Assembly: GCF_937871615.1 (NCBI RefSeq) | Contig: NZ_CALMPA010000023.1 | Location: 62,001-126,000, forward strand | Source of the DNA: an uncultured Sphingomonas sp. | Lineage (GTDB): Bacteria > Pseudomonadota > Alphaproteobacteria > Sphingomonadales > Sphingomonadaceae | Length of the DNA: 64,000 nt | Reading direction: 5' to 3' | Shown: positions 24,407 through 32,251 of the stretch, one piece after another | Position numbering within the stretch: the first letter of the stretch is position 1 | Layout: the number at the start of each line of letters is the position of its first letter | The notes under the pieces: model-generated | Databases searched by the model: none | Seen by the model: the letters and a program-made list of their open reading frames with translations, nothing else | What the model was told of the DNA's origin: nothing | Translations under genes and position numbers: made by a program

Positions 24407-25447
24407 TCATTTCCAGATGAACGGCGGATAACCATCAAGGTCGCCGCGCAGATGGCGCGAAAGAAGCAGGGCCTGGATGTGCGGCACCAACCCCATCGGC
24501 ATCGTCTCGCCAAGGAAAGGATGGCGCAGATCCCGCTTCTTGCGCTCCTGCCAGGCGATGAGCACGGCCTTGCGGCCATCCTCCGTCAGCGATACCGCGC
24601 CGCCCTCGTCGATCGCAAAATCGCTGGCCTTGATCTGCCCGCGATTGATGAGCGTCAACGCCAGCCGGTCCGCGAGCACCGGGCGCAATTCCTCCATCAG
24701 GTCGAGCGCAAGACTGGCCCGGCCCGGTCGATCCGTGTGCAGAAAGCCAACCTGCGGATCGAAGCCGACGCTTTCCAGCGCCGATCGGCAATCATGGCCG
24801 AGCATCGCGTAAAGGAACGAAATCAAGGCATTGACCCGATCGAGCGGCGGGCGGCGCGATCGCCCGCGAAAGCTGAATGCGGTGCGATCCCCCTGGATCA
24901 TCGCGTCGAACGCGCCGAAATAGGCCGTCGCCGCATCGCCTTCATGCCCGCGCAGGATGGCGATCTCGTCGGACGAAGCCGCGCGGCGCGCGATATGGCC
25001 GAGGCGGGTTTCCGCCGCTTCGAGCGTTGCGCGATCCGCTTCGCCCATCTTCCCGCCATGATCGCGCAACGCCCGGCGCAATACGGTGCGCTGGTTCGCT
25101 GCCTTGGCGGTGACGATGCCCCGCACGATCGGCACGGCGCGCGCGGGCTCGTCCGCTATCCGATATTGCGATCGTCGCAGCAGGACATTGCCGGTCCGTG
25201 GCCCCTCTACACGGGCCAGGAATTTGCCGTTGGGGGTGAGGAACGAAAGCGTGATACCGGCCTCGGCGCACGCCGCCATCAACGCGGGCGAAGCGCCGGG
25301 CCTGGCAAAACACACCACGCCGCCAATCATGTGAAGTGGCGCGCGGCCTCGTTCGGTCCCCTCCACTTCCACGATGATGTTGGCGCCGTCCTTGCGGAGC
25401 CAGGCATCCTCGCTGGTCACATATATCGTGTTGAGGTGGCGGCGCAT
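24407..25447 (-). CDS. cas1: CRISPR-associated endonuclease/integrase Cas1, type I-C
   Basis: 346-aa spacer integrase. N-terminal beta domain (NTIYVTSEDAWLRKDGANII), C-terminal helical domain with the metal-binding triad: Glu in LRGHEGDAATAYF, His in GFLHTDRPGR, Asp in LALDLMEELRP. Its ATG overlaps the cas4 TGA (TGATG). Acts with Cas2 and probably Cas4, which in I-C systems helps choose PAM-flanked prespacers. Confidence 0.96.
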   Translation of the reverse strand: MRRHLNTIYVTSEDAWLRKDGANIIVEVEGTERGRAPLHMIGGVVCFARPGASPALMAACAEAGITLSFLTPNGKFLARVEGPRTGNVLLRRSQYRIADEPARAVPIVRGIVTAKAANQRTVLRRALRDHGGKMGEADRATLEAAETRLGHIARRAASSDEIAILRGHEGDAATAYFGAFDAMIQGDRTAFSFRGRSRRPPLDRVNALISFLYAMLGHDCRSALESVGFDPQVGFLHTDRPGRASLALDLMEELRPVLADRLALTLINRGQIKASDFAIDEGGAVSLTEDGRKAVLIAWQERKKRDLRHPFLGETMPMGLVPHIQALLLSRHLRGDLDGYPPFIWK

Positions 25448-26112
25448 CAGTCCCCGGTTCCCTCCGTTCGGTCGGCCAATTGCCCGGCCAGCCAGCGCTG
25501 CACCGCGGGCGGCTTCTCAAGCCGCTTCGGGCGGCATTGATCGGCAATGGAGCATCGCTTGCACGCCGGCATCATATGCGGCGGCGGCGTGACGTTACCG
25601 GCGATCATCGCCCGGACCTCGGCGGCGATCCGCGTGGTGAGCGCCCGAAGCTCCGCGTCGATCGCGACGATTTCCCGCTTGCGCGTCTGCGCATAATATA
25701 GCGCGCCTTCCGGCACAGGTTGTCCGAACATTTCCTCCAGGCACAATGCCTGCGCGCATAATTGCACTTCGTCCGCGCGATGCGCCTTGGGCCGACCGCG
25801 CTTGTATTCGACCGGATAGGGCGCGGGCGCGTCTCCGGAAAATTCGACGGCATCCGCCTTGCCCGCCAGCCCGTAGACGAGCGACCGCAGCACGATGCCG
25901 CGCACCGTGCGGACACCGCGCTTGCGGTCCGGCCGGCCACCGTCGACGCGCTCGTGCAGGATACGGCCTTCGGCGGTGGCGCCGTCCTCCTGCCAGATCC
26001 GCTCGACATGGATGAGCGCGCACTGGCGCGGGCAGAACAGATAATGCTGCAACGCCGACACCGGCACCAGCGCCTCCTCGGCAGCAGGGTCGAGTGGAGG
26101 CGAAAGAATCAT
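25447..26112 (-). CDS. cas4: CRISPR-associated exonuclease Cas4
   Basis: 221-aa RecB-like nuclease that trims prespacers and helps enforce PAM use and orientation. Iron-sulphur Cys are present: YLFCPRQC (C27, C31) and CKRCSIADQC at the end. The nuclease core has VEYKRGRPK and LCAQALCLEEMFG. Start at 26112 is chosen for its good ribosome site AAGGAAG; an in-frame ATG at 26172 lacks one. Its 5' untranslated region carries the putative target of the crRNA-like RNA at 26299, so this gene may head a separately controlled cas4-cas1-cas2 unit, 273 bp from cas7. Confidence 0.94.
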   Translation of the reverse strand: MILSPPLDPAAEEALVPVSALQHYLFCPRQCALIHVERIWQEDGATAEGRILHERVDGGRPDRKRGVRTVRGIVLRSLVYGLAGKADAVEFSGDAPAPYPVEYKRGRPKAHRADEVQLCAQALCLEEMFGQPVPEGALYYAQTRKREIVAIDAELRALTTRIAAEVRAMIAGNVTPPPHMMPACKRCSIADQCRPKRLEKPPAVQRWLAGQLADRTEGTGD

Positions 26113-26116
26113 TGTC

Positions 26117-26130
26117 TTCCTTCTACGTTC
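26117..26130 (+). promoter_or_regulatory. Putative Cascade target site (TTC PAM + seed) over the cas4 ribosome site
   Basis: TTC at 26117-26119 is followed by CTTCTACGTTC at 26120-26130. The pseudo-spacer at 26331 starts CTTCTTCGTTC. Ten of 11 bases match, and the one mismatch is position 6, which is not paired in type I target binding. TTC is the known I-C PAM and stands on the correct side and strand. The site overlaps the DNA of the cas4 Shine-Dalgarno. Confidence 0.7.
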
Positions 26131-26253
26131 AAGACATACCAACCTTGATGATAGGGGAAATCTCGTGCGCAAACGTGGTTGGAAACTGAAAATTGCCGTC
26201 GGGTTCCTTCAAATCAAAATTGAATGGGAGCCGTTATAACTTCGCCATGAGCT

Positions 26254-26271
26254 AGGTTTTTGCCAAAACCT
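26254..26271. promoter_or_regulatory. Perfect 7-bp inverted repeat upstream of the crRNA-like RNA
   Basis: AGGTTTT-TGCC-AAAACCT, lying between cas4 and the pseudo-repeat, 28 bp before the latter. It could be an operator for the crRNA-like RNA or the cas4 promoter, or a weak hairpin. No protein can be named. Confidence 0.5.
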
Positions 26272-26298
26272 GATCGCGCCAAATGCTATGAGATTTTT

Positions 26299-26379
26299 GT
26301 CGCCTTCTTCACGAAGGCGTGGATTGAAACCTTCTTCGTTCCCAGATGGAAATAGGTGGGCTTCGTCAACACGAAGCCC
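26299..26379 (+). ncRNA. Solitary crRNA-like RNA (CreR/CreA type) between cas7 and cas4
   Basis: 26299-26330 is a 32-nt repeat homologue on the plus strand, opposite to the cas genes, with 26 of 32 bases equal to the array repeat. The stem CGCCTTC/GAAGGCG differs from the array stem by a compensated pair (C8-G16 to T8-A16). The handle is TGGATTGAAAC. A 27-nt pseudo-spacer follows, then an 8-bp hairpin GGGCTTCG-TCAACA-CGAAGCCC (26358-26379) that can mimic the 3' hairpin of an I-C crRNA and may also end transcription. The seed fits the site upstream of cas4. Known crRNA-like regulators in other subtypes use Cascade to repress cas genes or a toxin; here repression of cas4-cas1-cas2 is inferred. 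No small toxin is evident. Confidence 0.8.
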
Positions 26380-26385
26380 GCTTAT

Positions 26386-27306
26386 TCACCGTTCGATGAT
26401 CTCCATTCCTTCCGGCACGCCCTCACGGTCGATCGTGACGGCGTAATCCTCCCATTTGCGGGCCGGCGGCCAGTTATCGGTGGCGGGGCTGCCGATCTCC
26501 TGCGCGGAACCCTGATGCACGCGATGCGTCTTGACCCGATCGAACAGGCTCTGCGCCTGTGCATTGCCGAGCGCGCTCTGGTGGCGAAACAGGATGAGCT
26601 TGCGGCTCGCCATCTCGCCGCGCGCGGCGGAGCGATCATGATCGAACATATTGCCCAGGGCCTGCCAGAGCAGTTCGAGATCGTCTTCCGAAAAGCCGGT
26701 GCCCTTGGCCGGATGCGAGGCGAGCGGCGCGGAGACATAGCCGTGTGCGCGATAGAGGCCATAAGGCACGATATGCTTGCGCCCCATCGTGCGACCGCCC
26801 TTGTCCTCCGCGTCCTTCTCGGTCGTCGCGGCCATGCGGGTGATCGAGATTTCGAGCGGCAGGATCGGCTCGACCGAGCGCGCGAAGCTGAACTGCACCG
26901 GCCCGCGCACCTGCCCCGCGTTGACGCCGGTGGACATCACCGCGCCGAAAGTGCGGACGTCCCAGAAATTGGCGCACATCCACGCCGTCAATTCGCGGGC
27001 CTTGGCTTCGTCCTTCGGGAGCTTCTTGAGATCCTCCGCCTTGGTCACCTCAGGCATCACCGCCGCCCACGCTTCCTTGTGGAGCAGGTTTAGCGTCGAG
27101 CCTTCCGTCATATAGATGCGATTGTCGGAGGCCAGCGCGACATAGTTGCGCACCTTGCGCTTCAGCGCCACGTCGGAAACCAGCCCCTGATTGGTCTCCG
27201 GATCGAGCCGCGGCATGTTGCCCGCATCGGGATCGCCATTGGGGTTGCCGTTCGTCACATCGAAATAAAGGACGAATTCGTATCGGTTGGTAACGGCGGT
27301 GCTCAT
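26386..27306 (-). CDS. cas7: CRISPR-associated protein Cas7 (type I-C, Csd2)
   Basis: 306-aa backbone subunit of Cascade that coats the crRNA spacer. Typical start NRYEFVLYFDVTNGNPNGDP and later GRKHIVPYGLYRAHGYVSA. Overlaps cas8c by ATGA. Last gene of the cas3-cas5-cas8-cas7 block; the 273 bp to cas4 contain the crRNA-like element. Confidence 0.95.
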   Translation of the reverse strand: MSTAVTNRYEFVLYFDVTNGNPNGDPDAGNMPRLDPETNQGLVSDVALKRKVRNYVALASDNRIYMTEGSTLNLLHKEAWAAVMPEVTKAEDLKKLPKDEAKARELTAWMCANFWDVRTFGAVMSTGVNAGQVRGPVQFSFARSVEPILPLEISITRMAATTEKDAEDKGGRTMGRKHIVPYGLYRAHGYVSAPLASHPAKGTGFSEDDLELLWQALGNMFDHDRSAARGEMASRKLILFRHQSALGNAQAQSLFDRVKTHRVHQGSAQEIGSPATDNWPPARKWEDYAVTIDREGVPEGMEIIER

Positions 27307-29117
27307 TCTTCGTCCCCCTGATTGTCCGGGCTGTCGGGCATGTCGCCCATGCTCAGTTCTTCGCCCTTGTCGCTGGTCAGTTTCGTGGCGCGCTGGTGGT
27401 AATAGCCGATCGCGAACTCCCCCTGATCCCTGAGCCGCAATGAGCGCGGCCAGATCGCGGAGGCATCCGCGCCGGGTGTGAAGCGCCCGTTGATCTCCTC
27501 CAGTTCGCGCTCGATCAGCGCCGCCCAGCCCGGTTTCTCCTTACGCACCTTGGCAAGGTGCGGCTGGCCGCCACGGACGATCAGCGGAAACACGCTGGCG
27601 GGGGTCGCGGAGGCCGCACCGAAATATTTGTCGCGAATGCCGGCATTCACCCGACCAAGCGCGGAACGCTGAGCCAGTTCATAGACGGCGAACAGCCGCC
27701 CAAGCTGATAGCCCGCATTGTCATGATCCCGCTTCAAGCTCATGGGCACCCCCTTCCCTTTTCCCGATAGTCTGTGATCGCGTTGCAGCACGCCGCGGAT
27801 CGCCGCCGCGTGCCAGCCGGAGGCCGCATTGTCGCCCGCGCGCAGCCGGATGATCGCGGCGGCCAGCAGGCTCTGCGGATAGGGCGCGCCGGTCAGCACC
27901 GCGCGCATCACCTCGCCAGCCAGCAGCGGCGGAATATTCTCGAACTTTTCCTGCAACGCGGTGGTGCGCGCCAGCAGCCGGTTGACCGAAGGCGCCACGC
28001 CCCACCCAAGCGGGGCGGGATCAATCTTCAGATCATGATGATGATCGGCCAGGCGATGCGCGAACTGATCGAGATCATCGCTCTGCCAATAGCGCACCGA
28101 CAATCGCGCGGCGTTCGGCGACAGGCCGAGCACATGGAAGCGTGTTCCCGGCTCGATCGCGGGCCGCAATTCGGCGAGCGGACGCCCCTTCGCCAACCCG
28201 TCCAGCTCCGCGCGAACCTTATCCGCTTCCGCAGCATCACTGATATCGCCGCCCAGCAACGTGCCGATCCAGGCGTCCGCCGCTTCCGCCGCCTTCGCCT
28301 CGCTGGCATCGGCCCAGAACACCACGGTCGCGTCGCCGATCGGGCGGCGGATGCGGTTCGGCCCGTCACGCGTGAGGAGATGGTTGAGCGCCGTGCCGTA
28401 ACGAAAGGCCGCCGCCTCGCTGGTCGGCGCGTTGGCCCCCTGCTCCTTGCCGAGCGAGGTGAAGGCATCGAGGTTGAAGGAAACCAATGGCACCTCCGCC
28501 GCAGCGGTGCCGGCAACGTTCTTAATCTTGGGATGGAGGCGAACAACAGGCCCTCTATCCCCGGTGACAAGACAAAACGCTTCCTCGGTCCCAGTATCCT
28601 CGGATGCGAGGCGAGCGATTATTTCCTTGGCCACCGGGCGCTGATGAATGAAGCGTTGCTCCGAATCCAACCGGAACGCTACATTTTGATCCAGAAATTC
28701 GGCATTGAAACGCGGCTCCATGAACTGATCGGACGCCCATGTCTCCACGAAGTTGCGTAGAGCCAGCAGGCCCTCGTCATCCGTATCTTTCAGAATATCC
28801 AGATGATTTTCGCGAAAAGCGGCGTGATCTCGAACAACCTTATCGCCCGCCTTTTTGCTAACGCCGAGTGCGTATCCCGTATTATCCCACAGAAAAAATG
28901 GAGTTGACCCTGAACCTGATCGTCCGAACCATTTTGGAACCAATTCGGATTTTGGTTTATATTTCTTACCCGTTAGCTCCACCCATCTCTCAACATCAAC
29001 GATCTCTCCATTACGCGCCAGCACGATCACAAACCCGATAGGTTCTATACTCCAACCCGGCTCCGCCACGCCTTCGAGCCGGTGATAATAACTGTCGAGC
29101 GCCTGAAGGATGGTCAT
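27303..29117 (-). CDS. cas8c: CRISPR-associated protein Cas8c (Csd1)
   Basis: 604-aa large subunit of I-C Cascade, recognising the PAM and recruiting Cas3. The start MTILQALDSYYHRLEGVAEP is typical, as are FLWDNTGYALG and VVRDHAAFRENH near residues 80-130. An internal start in the family also gives a small Cas11-like subunit from the C-terminal part; I did not identify its start here. ATG overlaps the cas5 stop (ATGA). The frame is open upstream to 29351 but that lies inside cas5. Confidence 0.95.
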   Translation of the reverse strand: MTILQALDSYYHRLEGVAEPGWSIEPIGFVIVLARNGEIVDVERWVELTGKKYKPKSELVPKWFGRSGSGSTPFFLWDNTGYALGVSKKAGDKVVRDHAAFRENHLDILKDTDDEGLLALRNFVETWASDQFMEPRFNAEFLDQNVAFRLDSEQRFIHQRPVAKEIIARLASEDTGTEEAFCLVTGDRGPVVRLHPKIKNVAGTAAAEVPLVSFNLDAFTSLGKEQGANAPTSEAAAFRYGTALNHLLTRDGPNRIRRPIGDATVVFWADASEAKAAEAADAWIGTLLGGDISDAAEADKVRAELDGLAKGRPLAELRPAIEPGTRFHVLGLSPNAARLSVRYWQSDDLDQFAHRLADHHHDLKIDPAPLGWGVAPSVNRLLARTTALQEKFENIPPLLAGEVMRAVLTGAPYPQSLLAAAIIRLRAGDNAASGWHAAAIRGVLQRDHRLSGKGKGVPMSLKRDHDNAGYQLGRLFAVYELAQRSALGRVNAGIRDKYFGAASATPASVFPLIVRGGQPHLAKVRKEKPGWAALIERELEEINGRFTPGADASAIWPRSLRLRDQGEFAIGYYHQRATKLTSDKGEELSMGDMPDSPDNQGDEE

Positions 29118-29785
29118 CCCATCACCTCGTCCGATCCGAACGGCGGCACCTCGATCACGCCACCTTCCATCTTCGCCCGGAAGAAGCGCGATTCGTTGCC
29201 GTTGGCGAAATCTATGTCGTGCAGCATCCAGCCGAAATCGGCCTTGCGCTTGTCCTCCGCCAGTTCGCACCGCGGCAGCGCCTCGCCCTCCCCGATCAGC
29301 GCGAACTCCGCATCGAACTCGCGCGTGCCGAGACACGGGCGATGGAAACACTGCCCCTGCGCCGCCCGGCGATTGAACATCGAGATATGCTTGGCGGTGC
29401 TGTCTTCCGGCCCGGCCCTGCCGGTCAGCGAAAAATGCGCCTCGATCACATAAGCGACATCGACCAGCACCAGTGCCGCGCGCTGCTGGCGGTTTTCATC
29501 GACGGCGATGCCCAATCCTTCCGTGGTGCCCCGGTTCATCGCGCTGCGGGCGTTGGCCGCGCTCGCCTTGAGGCCCACCTCGTTGCGGCGAATGGACTGG
29601 AAACGGATCGGTTTCAGCACATGGATGCGATCGACATGCCAGCGGATCGCCGGCTTCCAGTGGATCGCTTCGAGTATGCCCCGCGCGGCGGAAGGCGTAA
29701 TCACGTCATAGCTGACGCGTTCCACCTTCATCTCCGGCCGGGTGAAGCACGCACGCTCCCCCCAGACATGCAATCGAACGCCCAT
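29114..29785 (-). CDS. cas5c: CRISPR-associated protein Cas5c (crRNA-processing)
   Basis: 223-aa protein that in I-C replaces Cas6: it cuts pre-crRNA at the base of the repeat hairpin, leaving an 11-nt 5' handle and a 3' hairpin. Start GVRLHVWGERACFTRPEMK is typical. The catalytic Lys-His pair lies at about 132-133 (STAKHISMF) and a Tyr at 26 (SYDVITPSAARGI). Because the handle is bound by this protein, the altered handles of the six youngest repeats bear directly on it. Confidence 0.95.
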   Translation of the reverse strand: MGVRLHVWGERACFTRPEMKVERVSYDVITPSAARGILEAIHWKPAIRWHVDRIHVLKPIRFQSIRRNEVGLKASAANARSAMNRGTTEGLGIAVDENRQQRAALVLVDVAYVIEAHFSLTGRAGPEDSTAKHISMFNRRAAQGQCFHRPCLGTREFDAEFALIGEGEALPRCELAEDKRKADFGWMLHDIDFANGNESRFFRAKMEGGVIEVPPFGSDEVMG

Positions 29786-29864
29786 CCATGATTCTCCCCT
29801 GCGGCACTTGTTCCACAGGCGTTCTCATGAAATCAAGCCACCCTGTTGATCCGGATCGGATATT

Positions 29865-32195
29865 TCACAACAGGTTGCTCTCGCTCGATCGCCATGTCGG
29901 ATCGTCCAGCCTTAGGCCCAGCGCGTCATCGTAAAGCGAGGGGCTTTCCAGCACGACGAAGCGATCGCCATAAACTTCCTGCCGGATCGCCTGCACCGCG
30001 CCGCTCCCCAGCATCGCGGCGCGCGTCTTGGCGGGAATGGGCACGATATATTGCTGCAATTTGCGCTGCACGCCCGCCGGCGGCGGATCGACGTGGCGCA
30101 ACGTGGCGATGGCGGCGCGCGCTTCATCGTCCCATGGCACGATCACCGGGTCCATCACATCGTCGATCATGCGGAAGGCCGCCGCGATCCGCGCGAACGG
30201 GAAGCCCAAACCGGGCGCGCTGTTGCGGATCGCCGGGACGATCGGGAACGGCACGCCATCGGGCAATGTCGCCTTGTCCAGCGCATCATGCCCCTGCTGC
30301 CAATACAGCCAGCGATAATATTCCCGCACCGCATCCAGGCCGAGCACATCCTCCACATCGCCGCGCAACACGTTCTTCGCGGCCTGATAAAAGGGCTGGA
30401 TCATGTCCGGCACGGGCTTGCGGCCCTCCACCGCCTCCGGCTCGAACACCACAGCGCGCCCGAGTTCGGCCAATTCCCCATTGCGATTGCATCGCCCTGC
30501 GGCCTGCGCGATGCTGGAAATCCCCGCCGCCGCGCGCCACACCTCGGGGAAGCTGATATCCACGCCGGCCTCGATCAGGCTGGTCGCGATCAGCCGCACC
30601 GGGTGGCCCTGTGCCAGATCCGCGCGCGCCCTGGCGAGAACGGCGCGGCGATGGCGGGCGCACATCAATGTCGTCAGATGGATCGCGCCGGGCTGATCGC
30701 GGATCGCCTCGAACAGATCGCGGGCATGGGCGCGGCTGTTGACGATGCACAGCATCTGCGGCTGTTCGGCGAAGCGCGCGGCGATCCGGGCGTCGCTCAC
30801 GGGCTCGCGCAGCCATTCCACGTTCACGCGCCGGAGCTGCCGATAGAGCGCCTGCGGATCGGGCGCGAGTTCGCGGTCTTCGGGGATATGCAGCCCCTCG
30901 ATCTTGCCCGCGCCTGTTTTCGGCAACGCGCCGTCCTGCGTGCGCAGCGCCGGCTGGGTGGCGGTGCACAGGATCACCGTGGCGCCATAATTGCGGGCGA
31001 GTTCGTCGATCGCGGCCATGCACGGGCGCAGCAGCTTGACCGGGATGGATTGCGCTTCATCGAGGATGATGACGCTCTTTGCCAGATTGTGCAGCTTGCG
31101 CGCCTTGCTCGTGCGCGCGGCGAACAGGCTTTCGAAGAATTGCACCGCCGTGGTGACGACGATCGGCGCATCCCAATTCTCCGCATCGCGGCGCAGCTTG
31201 GCGAGGCCCGAGGCGCCCTCCCCCTCGTCGTCATTCCCGCTGCCTGGCACGCGCTGATCCCAATCGAAGCTGGAATGATGCTCAAGCACCGCGTCGCCAA
31301 GCCCCACCTCCTCGCGAAACACCTGCGCAGTCTGCTCGATGATCGAAGTAAACGGTATCACATAGATGATCCGGCGCAGATCGTGCGCCAGCGCATGTTC
31401 CATCGCGAAGCTCAGCGATGTCAGCGTCTTGCCACCGCCGGTCGGCACGGTGAGGGTGAACAGGCCCGGCTCCAGCGACGCCTTGGCGTTGGCATGGTCG
31501 AGGATCGCCGAGCGCAGCCGGTTGACCGGCGTATCGTCGCGCCGGTGCCGCGCCATATGCGCGCGCACGATATCGCGGTGCCGTGGCTCCAGAGCCCCGC
31601 CCCGCTCCGGCGGCTGCTCGTCGCGCGAACGGGCGTAGAAAGCCTCGGTTTCACGGAAATCCGCATCGACCAGGCACGAAAACAACATGCGGACGAGGAA
31701 GCTCGCCGAAAAGGCGCCGTCGATGCAATTCGCTTTCGGCGGCGTGGAGCCTTGAGTCAGCGCCTTCGTCGTCGGCAGCCCATCGACATGATCGCGCCAC
31801 GCGCCATAATCCTCGATCGTCTTGCCCAGGCGGCCCTGCAAACTTCCGGATTCATGCCCCGCGCCGTCGGCGAGGCCGGCGTGATGCCCGGCGATGCCGA
31901 ACGCCATGATCCGCCCGATCCCATTGCCATAAGCGGCGATCGCTTCCTTTGCGCCCGCGGTGCTGTGATCGGGGCCTTTGGGGCCGCCGGAGTCGCGCGG
32001 CCTGCGGATGTATGTCTGGTAGGCGGTCGCGCTTTTGCCGATGTCGTGAAGCAATCCCATCGCCAGCGCGATCGTCGAACAACCGAAGGGCGCCGCGAAC
32101 TTGGCGGCTCCCCCGCCTACCGCCGAGAGGTGATGCGCAAGCGGCTCCCAATATTCCTCGGCTTTTCCCTCCACCGAATGCGCGAATATCTCCAT
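29865..32195 (-). CDS. cas3: CRISPR-associated nuclease-helicase Cas3
   Basis: 776-aa effector that degrades target DNA. N-terminal HD nuclease (about 1-230): MGLLHDIGKS and GIAGHHAGLADG. Helicase: Walker A TVPTGGGKTL, Walker B IILDEAQSIP, CTATQP, and the late motifs SLIEAGVDISFPEVWR and AAGRCNRNGE. All motifs look intact. A strong ribosome site (GGGGGAG) precedes the start. The gene follows the sensor kinase on the same strand by only 56 bp. Confidence 0.96.
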   Translation of the reverse strand: MEIFAHSVEGKAEEYWEPLAHHLSAVGGGAAKFAAPFGCSTIALAMGLLHDIGKSATAYQTYIRRPRDSGGPKGPDHSTAGAKEAIAAYGNGIGRIMAFGIAGHHAGLADGAGHESGSLQGRLGKTIEDYGAWRDHVDGLPTTKALTQGSTPPKANCIDGAFSASFLVRMLFSCLVDADFRETEAFYARSRDEQPPERGGALEPRHRDIVRAHMARHRRDDTPVNRLRSAILDHANAKASLEPGLFTLTVPTGGGKTLTSLSFAMEHALAHDLRRIIYVIPFTSIIEQTAQVFREEVGLGDAVLEHHSSFDWDQRVPGSGNDDEGEGASGLAKLRRDAENWDAPIVVTTAVQFFESLFAARTSKARKLHNLAKSVIILDEAQSIPVKLLRPCMAAIDELARNYGATVILCTATQPALRTQDGALPKTGAGKIEGLHIPEDRELAPDPQALYRQLRRVNVEWLREPVSDARIAARFAEQPQMLCIVNSRAHARDLFEAIRDQPGAIHLTTLMCARHRRAVLARARADLAQGHPVRLIATSLIEAGVDISFPEVWRAAAGISSIAQAAGRCNRNGELAELGRAVVFEPEAVEGRKPVPDMIQPFYQAAKNVLRGDVEDVLGLDAVREYYRWLYWQQGHDALDKATLPDGVPFPIVPAIRNSAPGLGFPFARIAAAFRMIDDVMDPVIVPWDDEARAAIATLRHVDPPPAGVQRKLQQYIVPIPAKTRAAMLGSGAVQAIRQEVYGDRFVVLESPSLYDDALGLRLDDPTWRSSESNLL

Positions 32196-32251
32196 GCCGC
32201 GATCTCCCCCGGAGCCTGCCTAGCCGAACGTCGCGTTTGCTGTGAAGGGTA

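Noticed and set aside
26299-26330. Pseudo-repeat as a stray copy of an array repeat
   Set aside because: It differs from the array repeat at six positions with a compensated stem pair, lies on the opposite strand, and has no second repeat or 34-nt spacer.
26358-26379. Hairpin as a plain terminator of cas7
   Set aside because: No T-tract on the minus strand after it; its position at the end of the pseudo-spacer fits the 3' hairpin of a crRNA-like RNA better.
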